From NCBI GenBank assembly GCA_039714715.1, contig JBDLIU010000143.1, forward strand, positions 1 through 11,553: a stretch of DNA of 11,553 nucleotides. The letters are read 5' to 3'. The notes beneath the pieces are model-generated. The model was given only the letters and a program-made list of their open reading frames with translations, searched no databases and was not told where the DNA came from. Of this stretch, positions 1 to 8,900 are shown in pieces. This DNA is from S012-113 sp039714715. GTDB lineage: Bacteria; Bacteroidota; Bacteroidia; Cytophagales; Cyclobacteriaceae. A program made the translations under genes and the position numbers. Within the stretch, counting starts at the first letter, position 1. Every line of letters begins with the position of its first letter.

Positions 1-9
1 TCCACTCCA

Positions 10-1554
10 TTATAATTGCTTAAGCAATTCCTTAATTGAAGTATAACTTTTTAATCTCTCACCAACTTCATCAATAGAAACACGCTCTTGCTTCATGCTG
101 TCACGTTCACGGATGGTTACCATGTTGTCTTCCAGTGTCTGGTGATCAACCGTTACACAATAAGGAGTTCCGATGGCATCTTGTCTTCTGTACCTACGAC
201 CAATTGCATCTTTCTCATCGTATTGAACATTGAAATCATACTTCAATTCGCTCAGTACTTCTCTTGCTTTTTCTGGTAATCCATCCTTTTTCACTAAAGG
301 AAGGATTGTTGCCTTGATTGGTGCTAAAGCAGGAGGGATACGAAGAACAACTCTTTCGGAACCATCTTCTAGTTTTTCTTCTTTATAGGCAGCTGATAAG
401 ACTGCCAGGAACATACGATCCAGGCCTATGGATGTTTCAACCACGTAAGGTACATAGCTTTCATTGGTTTGCGGATCGAAGAATTGCAGCTTCTTGCCTG
501 AATATTCTTCATGTGCTGATAAATCGAAATCGGTTCTGGAGTGAATTCCTTCCAGCTCTTTGAATCCCATTGGGAAGTTAAACTCAATATCTGCGGCTGC
601 ATTGGCGTAATGAGCAAGATTTAAGTGGTCATGGAAACGGTAGTTTTCTTCACCAAGACCAAGAACTTTATGCCAGTTGATTCGCTTCTGCTTCCATTCT
701 TCATAGTATTCCAGTTCTTCTCCAGGCTTCACAAAATATTGCATTTCCATCTGCTCAAACTCACGCATACGGAAAATAAACTGCCTTGCCACGATCTCAT
801 TCCTGAAAGCTTTACCTACCTGAGCAATACCAAAAGGGATTTTCATGCGCCCTGTTTTTTGCACGTTAAGATAGTTTACAAAAATACCTTGAGCAGTTTC
901 AGGTCTTAGGTAGATAGTACTGGATTCTCCCGAAACCGAACCTAAATCAGTGGAGAACATCAGGTTAAACTGTCTTACGTCTGTCCAGTTGCGTGAACCC
1001 GATACAGGACAGGCAATTTCGAGTTCTACAATTAGGTCTTTGATTGCATTTAAGTCTCCGGAATCGAAAGCAGTTTTCATCTTATCATTAATGACTGCTA
1101 TTTTCTCTTTGTTTTGAAGTACCCTACCATTGGTTGCAAGGAATTGTTCTTCATCAAAGGCATCTCCAAATCGCTTGGCTGCTTTGGTAACCTCTTTTTG
1201 TATTTTTCCTTCGATCTTGGCAATGTGATCTTCTAGTAGCACATCGGCACGGTATCTTTTCTTAGAGTCTTTGTTATCAATCAGCGGATCATTGAAAGCA
1301 TCAACATGGCCGGAAGCTTTCCATGTAGTGGGGTGCATAAAGATGGCGGCATCGATACCAACAATATTCTCATTCATTTGGACCATTGCCTGCCACCAGT
1401 AATTACGAATATTGTTTTTTAGTTCTGCACCATTCTGTCCGTAATCGTAGGTTGCACCTAATCCATCATAAATTTCACTGGAAGGGAAAATGAACCCATA
1501 CTCCTTGGCATGGGATATTATTTTCTTTAAAAGATTGTCGTCATTTTTTGCCAT
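10..1554 (-). CDS. glyQS: Glycine--tRNA ligase, single-chain alpha2 type
   Basis: This cytoplasmic class II aminoacyl-tRNA synthetase charges tRNA-Gly with glycine, using ATP. At 514 residues it has the normal length of the dimeric single-chain enzyme, not the split alpha/beta form. Visible landmarks are the family signature RPETAQGIF (residues 217-225), class II motif 2 around RNEI (251-254) followed by FRMREFEQMEMQ, and motif 3 ETSIGLDR (373-380) with the conserved Arg. A C-terminal anticodon-binding domain covers about 410-510 and contains the typical GTPYCVTVDHQTLEDN stretch. The reading frame is intact from ATG to TAA. The ATG at 1554 is chosen because the protein starts with the usual N-terminal helix and a Bacteroidota -7 element lies 5 bases upstream. 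Its upstream neighbour, the antiporter gene, ends 57 bp away on the same strand, and no terminator is evident between them. The assignment is secure. Confidence 0.98.
   Translation of the reverse strand: MAKNDDNLLKKIISHAKEYGFIFPSSEIYDGLGATYDYGQNGAELKNNIRNYWWQAMVQMNENIVGIDAAIFMHPTTWKASGHVDAFNDPLIDNKDSKKRYRADVLLEDHIAKIEGKIQKEVTKAAKRFGDAFDEEQFLATNGRVLQNKEKIAVINDKMKTAFDSGDLNAIKDLIVELEIACPVSGSRNWTDVRQFNLMFSTDLGSVSGESSTIYLRPETAQGIFVNYLNVQKTGRMKIPFGIAQVGKAFRNEIVARQFIFRMREFEQMEMQYFVKPGEELEYYEEWKQKRINWHKVLGLGEENYRFHDHLNLAHYANAAADIEFNFPMGFKELEGIHSRTDFDLSAHEEYSGKKLQFFDPQTNESYVPYVVETSIGLDRMFLAVLSAAYKEEKLEDGSERVVLRIPPALAPIKATILPLVKKDGLPEKAREVLSELKYDFNVQYDEKDAIGRRYRRQDAIGTPYCVTVDHQTLEDNMVTIRERDSMKQERVSIDEVGERLKSYTSIKELLKQL
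14..29. repeat. Perfect 16-bp palindrome at the 3' end of glyQS
   Basis: AATTGCTTAAGCAATT is identical to its reverse complement. It covers the codons for the last residues (Glu509 to Leu514) and ends two bases before the stop codon. As RNA it could form a 6-bp stem with a TTAA loop. No U-rich tract is visible in the 9 remaining bases, so it is not called a terminator. It could be coincidence in AT-rich DNA or part of a 3'-end structure that continues outside the window. Confidence 0.6.
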
Positions 1555-1559
1555 AGCCG

Positions 1560-1567
1560 CAAAGGTA
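1560..1567 (-). promoter_or_regulatory. Bacteroidota -7 element (TACCTTTG) for glyQS
   Basis: Read on the minus strand this is TACCTTTG, an exact match to TAnnTTTG, the -7 element of the primary sigma factor in Bacteroidota. Only 5 bases (CGGCT) separate it from the glyQS ATG, so the transcript would begin at or almost at the start codon and be essentially leaderless. I see no good TTG/TTTG -33 box at the usual 19-21 base spacing, so the call rests on the -7 match and its position. Confidence 0.6.
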
Positions 1568-1576
1568 GGAAACCTT
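1562..1576. repeat. Short inverted repeat overlapping the glyQS promoter
   Basis: AAGGT (1562-1566) and ACCTT (1572-1576) are reverse complements around a 5-base centre. The left arm lies inside the putative -7 element. It may be an operator-like site or chance; the arms are short. Confidence 0.3.
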
Positions 1577-1611
1577 CGTTTAAATCCTATACTGGTTATT
1601 ATGCAGGATTA

Positions 1612-3537
1612 TTAGTTGCCTTCAAACTTTAGTGCAACCTGGCTTAAGCTTTCTTTTGAACCAACGAGGGTTAGGACATCACCTCTTCGTAACCGCGTGT
1701 AACCATGGGTTATTATGAAATTTCCTCTTCGTTTTAATGATAATACCAGAACATCCGATGGTAATCTCAGGTTTCTTAATCTTAAACTATGTAGGTCGGG
1801 GTTAATAACTTCCACATCCATAGAATCCTGGTCTTCCTGCATTCCAAGGAGAAGAGTGGCTGCCTGCGGTGATCTTACAAAATGATCCATCAAGCTTACA
1901 ATAGCTGTTGAAGGATCAACAATTAAGGCACCTAACTGATGGAATTTATTAAAATTAAATCGGTGGTTAAGCCTGACAATCACGTCTTTTGTGCCATACT
2001 TTTCATAAGCAAGCTCGCATATCGTATAGTTTTCATCATCTGTAAGCATGGTTACAATGGCCTCTGATTTTTCTGCCTCCAATCCATGACAGGCATCAGC
2101 AGATAATGAGTCGATTTGTACGATATTCAAATCAGGATACTGGCTATCATCGACCTCTTCCTTGAGTGTTGCAATTTTAACGGTCCATTTGTTTTCCATC
2201 AGCTGCCTTGCAAGGGCTACAGATTGTGGTTCTAAGCCGAAAATAAGGGCATCTCTGCTGCCTCCGAATTCAGTTTCTGCCTTTGTATGTCCTTCTTTTA
2301 CAAGATTAATTGCCCATTTAAAGAGGGGAGGCCCCACGATCTGGTTAATAACAATAACAGAAATAACGATCGTAGCGAATTCAACGCCCCATTCAGGGAA
2401 AGTTGTGGAAACAAGTGTCGCAAGACCAAGCCCCACTCCAGCCTGGGTAACATAGGGCATCCATGCAATACGATTAAACAGGGGAGGGTCACCTGCCAGC
2501 TTACCACCAACAAATCCACCAATCATCAGGGTAATAAGTCGAAGGAAGAAAAGGGCTATTGTAATACCTATTACACTTCCAATAATTCCCAATTCAATGG
2601 CAGCACCAGATAGCACAAAAAAGGCTGTATAAACATACGGTCCCATCCTTTCTAAAATACTCAAGAACTCAGCCCTGTATTTGCTATAATTAGTGACTAT
2701 AAAACTACCCACAATACAAACTAAAAGTGGTTCGATGCTAATCGAGTGCTGGTAAAGCTCGAAGGTATAGTCAGATAGGAAATGTTGTAAAAGATAGATT
2801 AAATATCCTGATAAAATCAGGGCGAAGCTTTTCATTGCAAACCCTAAGGAAGAACCTAAAAGGGTAATTAACAATCTTCCTAAAAGCAGGCCTAATCCAA
2901 AGCTTGCTATTAGTTCACCAAGAAGTATTAAAATGAAACTTAAATTAAATTCTGACCCTTCAAAAATTGCTATCGAGGTTTCGAGGGTAAATGAAAACAA
3001 TAGAATAACAAAAAAATCCTTCAACACGGTTACGCCAAGTGCTGTTTGGGTGAAAGGGCCTTTAGCTCTCATTTCATTTACAATGGCGATAGCTGATGCT
3101 GGCGAGCGGGCTACAAAGATCACCCCAAATAGGGCAGAAACTGCCATTTTATAGACTACAGGCATATCCTTCATGAAAGGAATGTAGCTGGCAAGGAGAT
3201 ACACACCAACGGCACTTAACAGGAAGGTTACTATTAATTGGCTTCCTGTCATCCATTTGATACTATTTAATCGGCTACGCATTTCCCTGAGGTAGAGCTC
3301 GGCACTCGCTGCGTAGGCTATAAAAGCAAGCGCAATATCATTGATAAAACTAAGATGTGGTATTGATGTTTTGGGAATTAAATTGAAGAGATAAGGTCCT
3401 GAAACAATGCCAGTTATCAATAACCCGGTGATTATGGGCATTTTATGACGCACGAAATACTTGGCTATTACCTCTGCAGCAATAGCCACAATGATAAATC
3501 CTCCTATAAGCTTTAATATTTCATAATCAATTGTCAT
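1612..3537 (-). CDS. CPA2-type cation:proton antiporter with RCK (TrkA-N/TrkA-C) domains
   Basis: This 641-residue inner-membrane protein most likely exchanges protons for K+ or Na+ in pH or potassium homeostasis; the ion cannot be read from the sequence. Residues about 8-410 form a polytopic Na+/H+-exchanger domain of roughly 12-13 hydrophobic segments. It includes the segment VARSPASAIAIVNE (142-155) and LKDFFVILLF (172-181), whose Asp174 is the likely ion/proton-binding acid. Residues about 428-555 resemble a TrkA-N/RCK nucleotide-binding domain, including TDDENYTICELA and a later GALIVDPS. Residues about 571-639 resemble a TrkA-C domain ending in RLRRGDVLTLVGS. The layout is KefB/KefC-like. 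Oddly, the expected GxGxxG loop reads GLEPQS (434-439), so NAD(H) binding may be altered. It begins at the first ATG, with 207 bp separating it from the upstream gene. The family call is strong; substrate and gating ligand are unknown. Confidence 0.93.
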   Translation of the reverse strand: MTIDYEILKLIGGFIIVAIAAEVIAKYFVRHKMPIITGLLITGIVSGPYLFNLIPKTSIPHLSFINDIALAFIAYAASAELYLREMRSRLNSIKWMTGSQLIVTFLLSAVGVYLLASYIPFMKDMPVVYKMAVSALFGVIFVARSPASAIAIVNEMRAKGPFTQTALGVTVLKDFFVILLFSFTLETSIAIFEGSEFNLSFILILLGELIASFGLGLLLGRLLITLLGSSLGFAMKSFALILSGYLIYLLQHFLSDYTFELYQHSISIEPLLVCIVGSFIVTNYSKYRAEFLSILERMGPYVYTAFFVLSGAAIELGIIGSVIGITIALFFLRLITLMIGGFVGGKLAGDPPLFNRIAWMPYVTQAGVGLGLATLVSTTFPEWGVEFATIVISVIVINQIVGPPLFKWAINLVKEGHTKAETEFGGSRDALIFGLEPQSVALARQLMENKWTVKIATLKEEVDDSQYPDLNIVQIDSLSADACHGLEAEKSEAIVTMLTDDENYTICELAYEKYGTKDVIVRLNHRFNFNKFHQLGALIVDPSTAIVSLMDHFVRSPQAATLLLGMQEDQDSMDVEVINPDLHSLRLRNLRLPSDVLVLSLKRRGNFIITHGYTRLRRGDVLTLVGSKESLSQVALKFEGN

Positions 3538-3670
3538 CAGGTGTTAATAGGTTAATCTGATTTTTCGATTTCTAAAGGCTTAAGATAAGTAATTCTATGA
3601 AAAGAAGTAGTTTTTGGAAGATAGAAAGTGATTTCTTTAATGAAAGAGCAGGTATTAACTAAGGTTTAAA

Positions 3671-3711
3671 CTAACCACCAGATTACATCTTTAAGAATTA
3701 AGTTTGGTTAG
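3671..3711 (-). repeat. Inverted repeat in the gap downstream of the 3745-4800 gene
   Basis: CTAACCA (3671-3677) pairs with TGGTTAG (3705-3711) around a 27-base centre, 34 bases past the stop of the secreted-protein gene. On the minus strand the right half is followed by TTTAAACC, which is only a weak U-tract, so this is at best a poor terminator candidate. The adjoining GTTTAAAC (3664-3671) is itself an 8-bp palindrome. The rest of the 207-bp gap (3538-3744) is AT-rich and shows no gene and no TAnnTTTG promoter for the antiporter. Confidence 0.25.
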
Positions 3712-3744
3712 CATCAACTCATAACTAATGAACATAACAAAAGA

Positions 3745-4800
3745 TTAAAAAGTTATACGTGTGCCGAATCCAATCGAATGTGCAATGAAAAACGGATTAT
3801 TCTGAAGACTTAAATCAAGTATATCTGATTCAAAATATATATCCAGGTAGATAAACTTAAACACGCGAACAGAAATACCTCCAGAGGCTGCTAATGTTGC
3901 ACCCATTTCTAATAAATACTCTTTGGTTCTGTAAAAATATGTATTGAACCCAAGATCAAATTTTGGTCGAATGATTTTTGCCGGGAAAATATACTCAAAT
4001 TGAAGTGGAATCTTATACATAAAATCTTCTCCTTCATGATCGGAATATAAGTATCCTGTTTTAATATATAGGTTTTCATTAGAAACAGGTAACCATACGT
4101 ATATTAATCCTCCAAATTGGATAAAGTTATTTTCTAATCCTTTAAAATAAGTTAAATCAATGTGTGGCTCAACTGCTATTTTAAATTTGGATTTTGGTTT
4201 GCTATAAACTGTACAACTATTTTCCCCACATGTTATGTCGTGATATTTTTTAGTAACCCTGGTAAGATTCTTTCTATCAGGTTGATCAATAGCTTCAATA
4301 TCTTCTAAAACTGAAGGGCAGTCTTCAAAATAATATTTAAGAAACCCTTTATGTTTTGTGGTTGTAGATTGAAATGTCTTCCCATTAACAGTTACTGGAC
4401 CTGAAAAATATGGGATATTGATTACGGTACTGTCATTCTTACTTAAAAGGTAGTTGTTGCCACTATTATTTCTATAATAAAAGAGATCTTTTTGACCCTT
4501 AACTAAATACTCTGCAAAAATCTTAATAAAGGTGCCATCACTTTCCACATACCTGGATACATAAAACTTACCATCTTTAAACTTGTATCCAATAATATCA
4601 AAAGGATAAAACTCTTCCCTAGTTTCTGCGTCAAAATAAAAGGAGCATATTTGACTATTTTTAATATCTCCTCTAAAGTTTATCAGTCCAACTAAAGTGT
4701 CTCTTGAATTTGTTATAATATATCCTGCACGTAAGTCTTTTTGAGCATATGATGTTACAGAAATGAAAGAAAGGTATATTATTAATAAAACTCTGTTCAT
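3745..4800 (-). CDS. Exported protein of unknown function, probable outer-membrane beta-barrel
   Basis: The function is not recognised. The 351-residue product starts with a clear signal peptide (MNRVLLIIYLSFISVTSYA, cleavage likely between Ala19 and Gln20, the common Bacteroidota A|Q site). Residues about 24-135 match a pattern I associate with uncharacterised Bacteroidota proteins: a GYIITNSRDTLVGLI opening, then YPFDIIGYKFKDGKFYVSRYV. A middle segment contains YYFEDCPSVLEDI and later DITCGENSC, giving Cys161, Cys191 and Cys196, which could form a disulfide in the periplasm. Residues about 205-351 alternate polar and aromatic or hydrophobic residues like beta-strands and end in GFGTRITF, a terminal Phe typical of outer-membrane barrels. 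The gene is noticeably more AT-rich than its neighbours. It lies 52 bp downstream of rfbB, so co-transcription is possible. Export is well supported; the barrel is inferred. Confidence 0.85.
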   Translation of the reverse strand: MNRVLLIIYLSFISVTSYAQKDLRAGYIITNSRDTLVGLINFRGDIKNSQICSFYFDAETREEFYPFDIIGYKFKDGKFYVSRYVESDGTFIKIFAEYLVKGQKDLFYYRNNSGNNYLLSKNDSTVINIPYFSGPVTVNGKTFQSTTTKHKGFLKYYFEDCPSVLEDIEAIDQPDRKNLTRVTKKYHDITCGENSCTVYSKPKSKFKIAVEPHIDLTYFKGLENNFIQFGGLIYVWLPVSNENLYIKTGYLYSDHEGEDFMYKIPLQFEYIFPAKIIRPKFDLGFNTYFYRTKEYLLEMGATLAASGGISVRVFKFIYLDIYFESDILDLSLQNNPFFIAHSIGFGTRITF

Positions 4801-4852
4801 AAACCTGTATTTGTCAAGACTCCCTAATGGTTAATATCAGGATAAAAACTTT

Positions 4853-5872
4853 CTACCTAAACACATCCAAATACCAATCAACAGTCTTATCAATGCCGGT
4901 TTCAAAGTTCTCTTCGGCTTGCCATCCAAGCTCAGACTCAATCTTACTGGCATCAATGGCATACCTGCGGTCATGGCCGGGCCTGTCGGTCACAAAGGTG
5001 ATCAGATCTTTATAGGAGTCGTTTTCGCGAGGTGTTTTTTGGTCCATAAGCTCACAGATTTTATTAACAATGTAGAGGTTGTCGCGTTCATTTTTGCCGC
5101 CAATATTATAGGTTTCGCCTGCACTGCCAGTTTTATAGGTTAATTCAATGCCTGCACAATGGTCTCTTACATACAACCAATCCCTGATATTTTTCCCATC
5201 ACCGTAAATAGGGATGGGCTCTCCTGCCAGTGCTTTTCTGATAATTGTAGGGATAAGTTTTTCCTTATGTTGTTTTGGTCCATAGTTATTGGAACAGTTG
5301 GTAGTTACCACATTCATTCCATAGGTATGATGGTAAGATCTTACAATAAAATCAGAAGACGCTTTTGAGGCGCTATATGGACTATTGGGGGCATAAGGGG
5401 TTGTTTCCATAAAAAGCCCTGTCTCACCTAAAGAACCATAGACTTCATCAGTGGAAACATGAAGGAAACGATTGTTTTCTTTCCCGGGTTTAAATTGTCC
5501 TGGACCATCCAGCCAATGCTTTCTGGCCACTTCCAACAGGTTGAAGGTACCATTGATGTTAGTATCGATAAATGCAGCAGGGCCTGTTATAGAGTTATCT
5601 ACATGCGATTCTGCAGCAAAATGGAATACACCGCAAAAGCTGTATTTATTAAATAGTTCATCAACCAGATCAAAATCTCCTATATCACCTTTTATAAATT
5701 GATATCTTTCATTACCTGCCACACCGGTGAGGTTATCAGGATTACCGGCATAGGTCAGCAGGTCGAGATTAACAATTTGATGATCAGGATTCTGTTCAAG
5801 ATAATATTCGATAAAATTAGAACCAATAAAACCTGCTCCACCTGTTACTAAGTAATTTTTCTGATCTGTCAT
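4853..5872 (-). CDS. rfbB: dTDP-glucose 4,6-dehydratase
   Basis: This cytoplasmic short-chain dehydrogenase/reductase-type enzyme converts dTDP-glucose to dTDP-4-keto-6-deoxyglucose, the step that leads to dTDP-L-rhamnose and other deoxysugars for surface polysaccharides. At 339 residues it has normal length. Visible motifs are the NAD-binding GGAGFIGSN (11-19), AAESHVD (86-92), the catalytic TDEVYG (141-146, with the Asp142-Glu143 pair), YSASK (166-170, catalytic Tyr166 and Lys170), NNYGP (195-199) and RDWLYVRDH (230-238). Together these are specific to the RmlB/RfbB branch. The usual partners rmlA, rmlC and rmlD are not adjacent: the flanking genes encode an AsmA protein upstream and an exported protein downstream. 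A -7 promoter element lies 23 bases upstream of the ATG, which supports this start and its own promoter. Confidence 0.97.
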   Translation of the reverse strand: MTDQKNYLVTGGAGFIGSNFIEYYLEQNPDHQIVNLDLLTYAGNPDNLTGVAGNERYQFIKGDIGDFDLVDELFNKYSFCGVFHFAAESHVDNSITGPAAFIDTNINGTFNLLEVARKHWLDGPGQFKPGKENNRFLHVSTDEVYGSLGETGLFMETTPYAPNSPYSASKASSDFIVRSYHHTYGMNVVTTNCSNNYGPKQHKEKLIPTIIRKALAGEPIPIYGDGKNIRDWLYVRDHCAGIELTYKTGSAGETYNIGGKNERDNLYIVNKICELMDQKTPRENDSYKDLITFVTDRPGHDRRYAIDASKIESELGWQAEENFETGIDKTVDWYLDVFR

Positions 5873-5895
5873 TTGAGATTATTTATTAAGAGCTG

Positions 5896-5903
5896 CAAAT
5901 GTA
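5896..5903 (-). promoter_or_regulatory. Bacteroidota -7 element (TACATTTG) for rfbB
   Basis: On the minus strand this reads TACATTTG, an exact TAnnTTTG match, 23 bases before the rfbB start codon, which would give a short leader. A TTTG at 5918-5921 could be a -33 box, but the spacer is only 14 bases, shorter than the usual 19-21, so that pairing is doubtful. Confidence 0.55.
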
Positions 5904-5917
5904 ATATGAAATCATAT
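5904..5917. repeat. Small inverted repeat next to the rfbB -7 element
   Basis: ATATGA and TCATAT are perfect 6-base arms around 2 bases, directly abutting the -7 element and lying between it and a TTTG. The position would suit a repressor or activator site, but AT-rich 6-base arms can easily arise by chance. Confidence 0.3.
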
Positions 5918-5988
5918 CAAACACAGCCTTGTAAATGTTCTAATGGGAGAATTTAATGTTAATAAGAATATTGTTTCCGGGAATACTG

Positions 5989-8900
5989 TTATTTACTTTC
6001 CGCATTTTTAATTAACGTATCAGCCTTCTCTTGTGCAGTAGCCATTATTGCATCTGCTTTATTGTCGCCTTCTGCTTCTATTTTATCAGCTTTATTATTA
6101 GCTGCCTCCAGGGCTTTCTTGCCAGTAATTTCCGCTGCCTTTTTCTTTATAGGATTGCTACCTGCTTCTTCAATTAATCTGTCATATTGAACTTGTGCTT
6201 CCGCTCTCATTTTATCCGCTGCTTTCTTAGCTTCTAATTTTACCTGATCGGCTTGTTTTTGAGCTTCAGCTAAAATATTATCAGCTTCTTTTCTTGCTTT
6301 TGCTATGGCTTCCTTATTAAGCTCCTCTTTAGAAGTGGGTATGTCAACGCCTGTGTTATCCTTTACTAAATCAGTGGCTTTATCTGTTACCGCTTGTTTT
6401 GCAATATCTTTTGCGTCAGTACCCAGGAGGTTTACTTTAGGATCATCATAAGTCCCTCCAATACCGAAGTTAAGTTTGATTACATCAGAAGTATTCTCTG
6501 AACCGGTTAATGAACCAAGTAAAGCATTCGCTTGTGAACCCAAATTACCAGCCGGGACATCCAGTTTAAGGTCATAATCGAGCAGACCATCAAGTGATGT
6601 AGAACCACCAACATTGGCATTATAATTATTGATTTTCAGATCAAATGGTTTTACATTGAGCTTACCATCTTCAATGCTAACATTCATAATTATATCCTTC
6701 AAGGCAAGATTCTCTTTGTCTCCTCCTTTGAAATTACTGGTTAATCCGGTAACCAGTTTTGAGCCACTTAGTTGTGCATTCAGAACTTCTATTAATCCTG
6801 CGCCACTTATTGTGCCCAGATCGGGCATCATATCTTCTTTTAATATACCACTCAGCGAGAAGTTGGTTGACGCATTTCCATCTAAATTTTTAGCAATGGG
6901 CGCTAAAGCCTGGATCGTATTAAATGTGTTATAAGATTGCTTGATTTCAATATTGCTTACATCCAGTCCCATATCAAACGATGGTTTCTCCATATCGCGA
7001 GTATCATAATTACCATTGAATACAATTTTACCACCCAAAGTAGAGGTGGCAAGATTGTTAAGGTTAACCACACCATCCCGAACTATAATTTCACCCACAG
7101 CATCGTTAAGAACCAGGTCATCATAAATAATCTGCTTCATGTCTGCCTGCATTACAAAATCTATATTTTCCGGGACCTCGATAACGGTATATGGCTCCGA
7201 ATCTTCTTCTGCCTCTTCATCCTCAACCTCTTCTGTCATAAATTCATTAAGATCAACCTTATTAGAGCTAATGGCCAGGTTACCAAAAATAGTTTCATCG
7301 TCATTGAAAATATATTTGATATAGTTTGTGATCTTTCCTTCAGCTTTGAAATCACTCTTACCAACATTCATTTGTAGTGTACTGACAACCATTTCCTTAG
7401 GATTAAAGGCAAATGATCCACTGGAGATATTCATGCCCATAGGCAGATAAACGGAATCAGTGTAAGTGAAATTATTGAAATCGAAGGACCCGGAATTAGA
7501 TATCCGGTCATAGTTTTCATTGTCTACATCAGACATCTTTCCTGCAGTTCTAAAATGGGCTGCAATTTTACCCCCAATTGTTGTGCCCGGCATTGGAGAC
7601 ATTTTGTTGATGATCGGGAATAATTTATCAAAGTCCAGGTCTCCTTCCAGGGTCATGTCCCAATGATAATCATCCAGGTTATCAACTAGCAGTGAACCAC
7701 TAATTGGTAATCCATCCAAATCCATATTAAATGAAGAAATCTTTAATTCAGTATCATTTAATACACCACTCTCATTTTTTATTGTGGTGGTCACATTGAT
7801 ATCATTAAGAGGTGCCGGCAGATCAATATATTTAATGTTGCCATCTGTGAGTGACATTACGGCATCGATTTTTGGAATTTCTGAAGTAATAGAATCATAC
7901 ACTCCATTGGCTTTAAAATCGGCCTTAAATATACCACTCATCTCTTCCAGCCCTTCTATAGGAAACAGCTTACTCAGATTAGCAAGATTAAGTGTTGTTT
8001 TGAGTTGCATGTCAACAGGATAGTTAACAAGGTTTTCTATTCTCATATGACCATCAAAAGGTTCCTGCCCAAAATCAATATGAAATTTCGAAATGTCAAT
8101 CAACGTATTATCGATATTGCCATCTTTACTTTCCACCAGCATATTTACGGCTACATTAGATACTGCTTCAGGCAGGTCGGGATATTGAAACATTCCCTCT
8201 TCAACTAAAAGGTTAACCTTATAAGCAGGCATGCTTGTTTCATTATACGTTCCTTTTACATATCCATCGAAAGCAACCGTACCAGATGATTTTAAATCAC
8301 CGAAGTCTTCACTGTACATTCCCGGGATGAGCGACATTAAGCTCTTGAAAGTATTGTTATGGGTGTCAAAGGTGATATCCATGTCTATGTCTTCAGCAGG
8401 CATGCTGAGCCAGCCATCGAATCCAAAAGCAAAATCATTAATGCGGGCTTCATTTTCCTTGAAGGTGAATTTGAATTGATCAATATCCATGTTAAGGATC
8501 ATATCAAGATCGATATTCTTATTTTCCAGATAGCTATCGCCATCATAACTGACATCCTTAAGAAATGCGCTGGTTTTGGTATCAAGATCAAAGATTGAAA
8601 GGGTAAAGTCTCCACTCCCGGAATGATCTACATTCTCCATTTCAAGGTACATGGGCAAAGTGGCATCATCATAAATAATATGACCGTTTGTCATGGACCA
8701 ATGCTCTATTGCAAAACTAAATTCATCTGTTGCAGTTGTATCAATTTCTTCCTCTTCTCCTGTGCTGACAGCAATATCATAGTTCGCTGATCCATCCTCC
8801 AGCACCTTGATAAATATTTGAGGGTCAACAAGAACAATTCCCTGAATACTTAGCTGATCACCAAATATTAGTTTACCAATACTAACTTCTATGTCCATTT

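Noticed and set aside
625..909. Plus-strand open frame of 94 codons opposite glyQS
   Set aside because: It is a shadow frame of a very well conserved gene, with no independent support.
3623..3636. Small hairpin AGAAA-GTGA-TTTCT in the gap between the exported-protein gene and the antiporter
   Set aside because: The arms are only 5 AT-rich bases and no U-tract follows on the transcribed strand, so it is not supported as a terminator or operator.
5975..5983. TTCCGGGAA between the AsmA gene and rfbB as a possible terminator core
   Set aside because: The arms are four bases with a one-base centre, which cannot form a stable RNA hairpin, and no U-run follows.
6937..7377. A 146-codon plus-strand open frame opposite the AsmA gene
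   Set aside because: It lies wholly inside the AsmA gene on the other strand. Its translation is rich in Ile, Asn and His with no recognisable motif, and the minus-strand frame is clearly the real gene.
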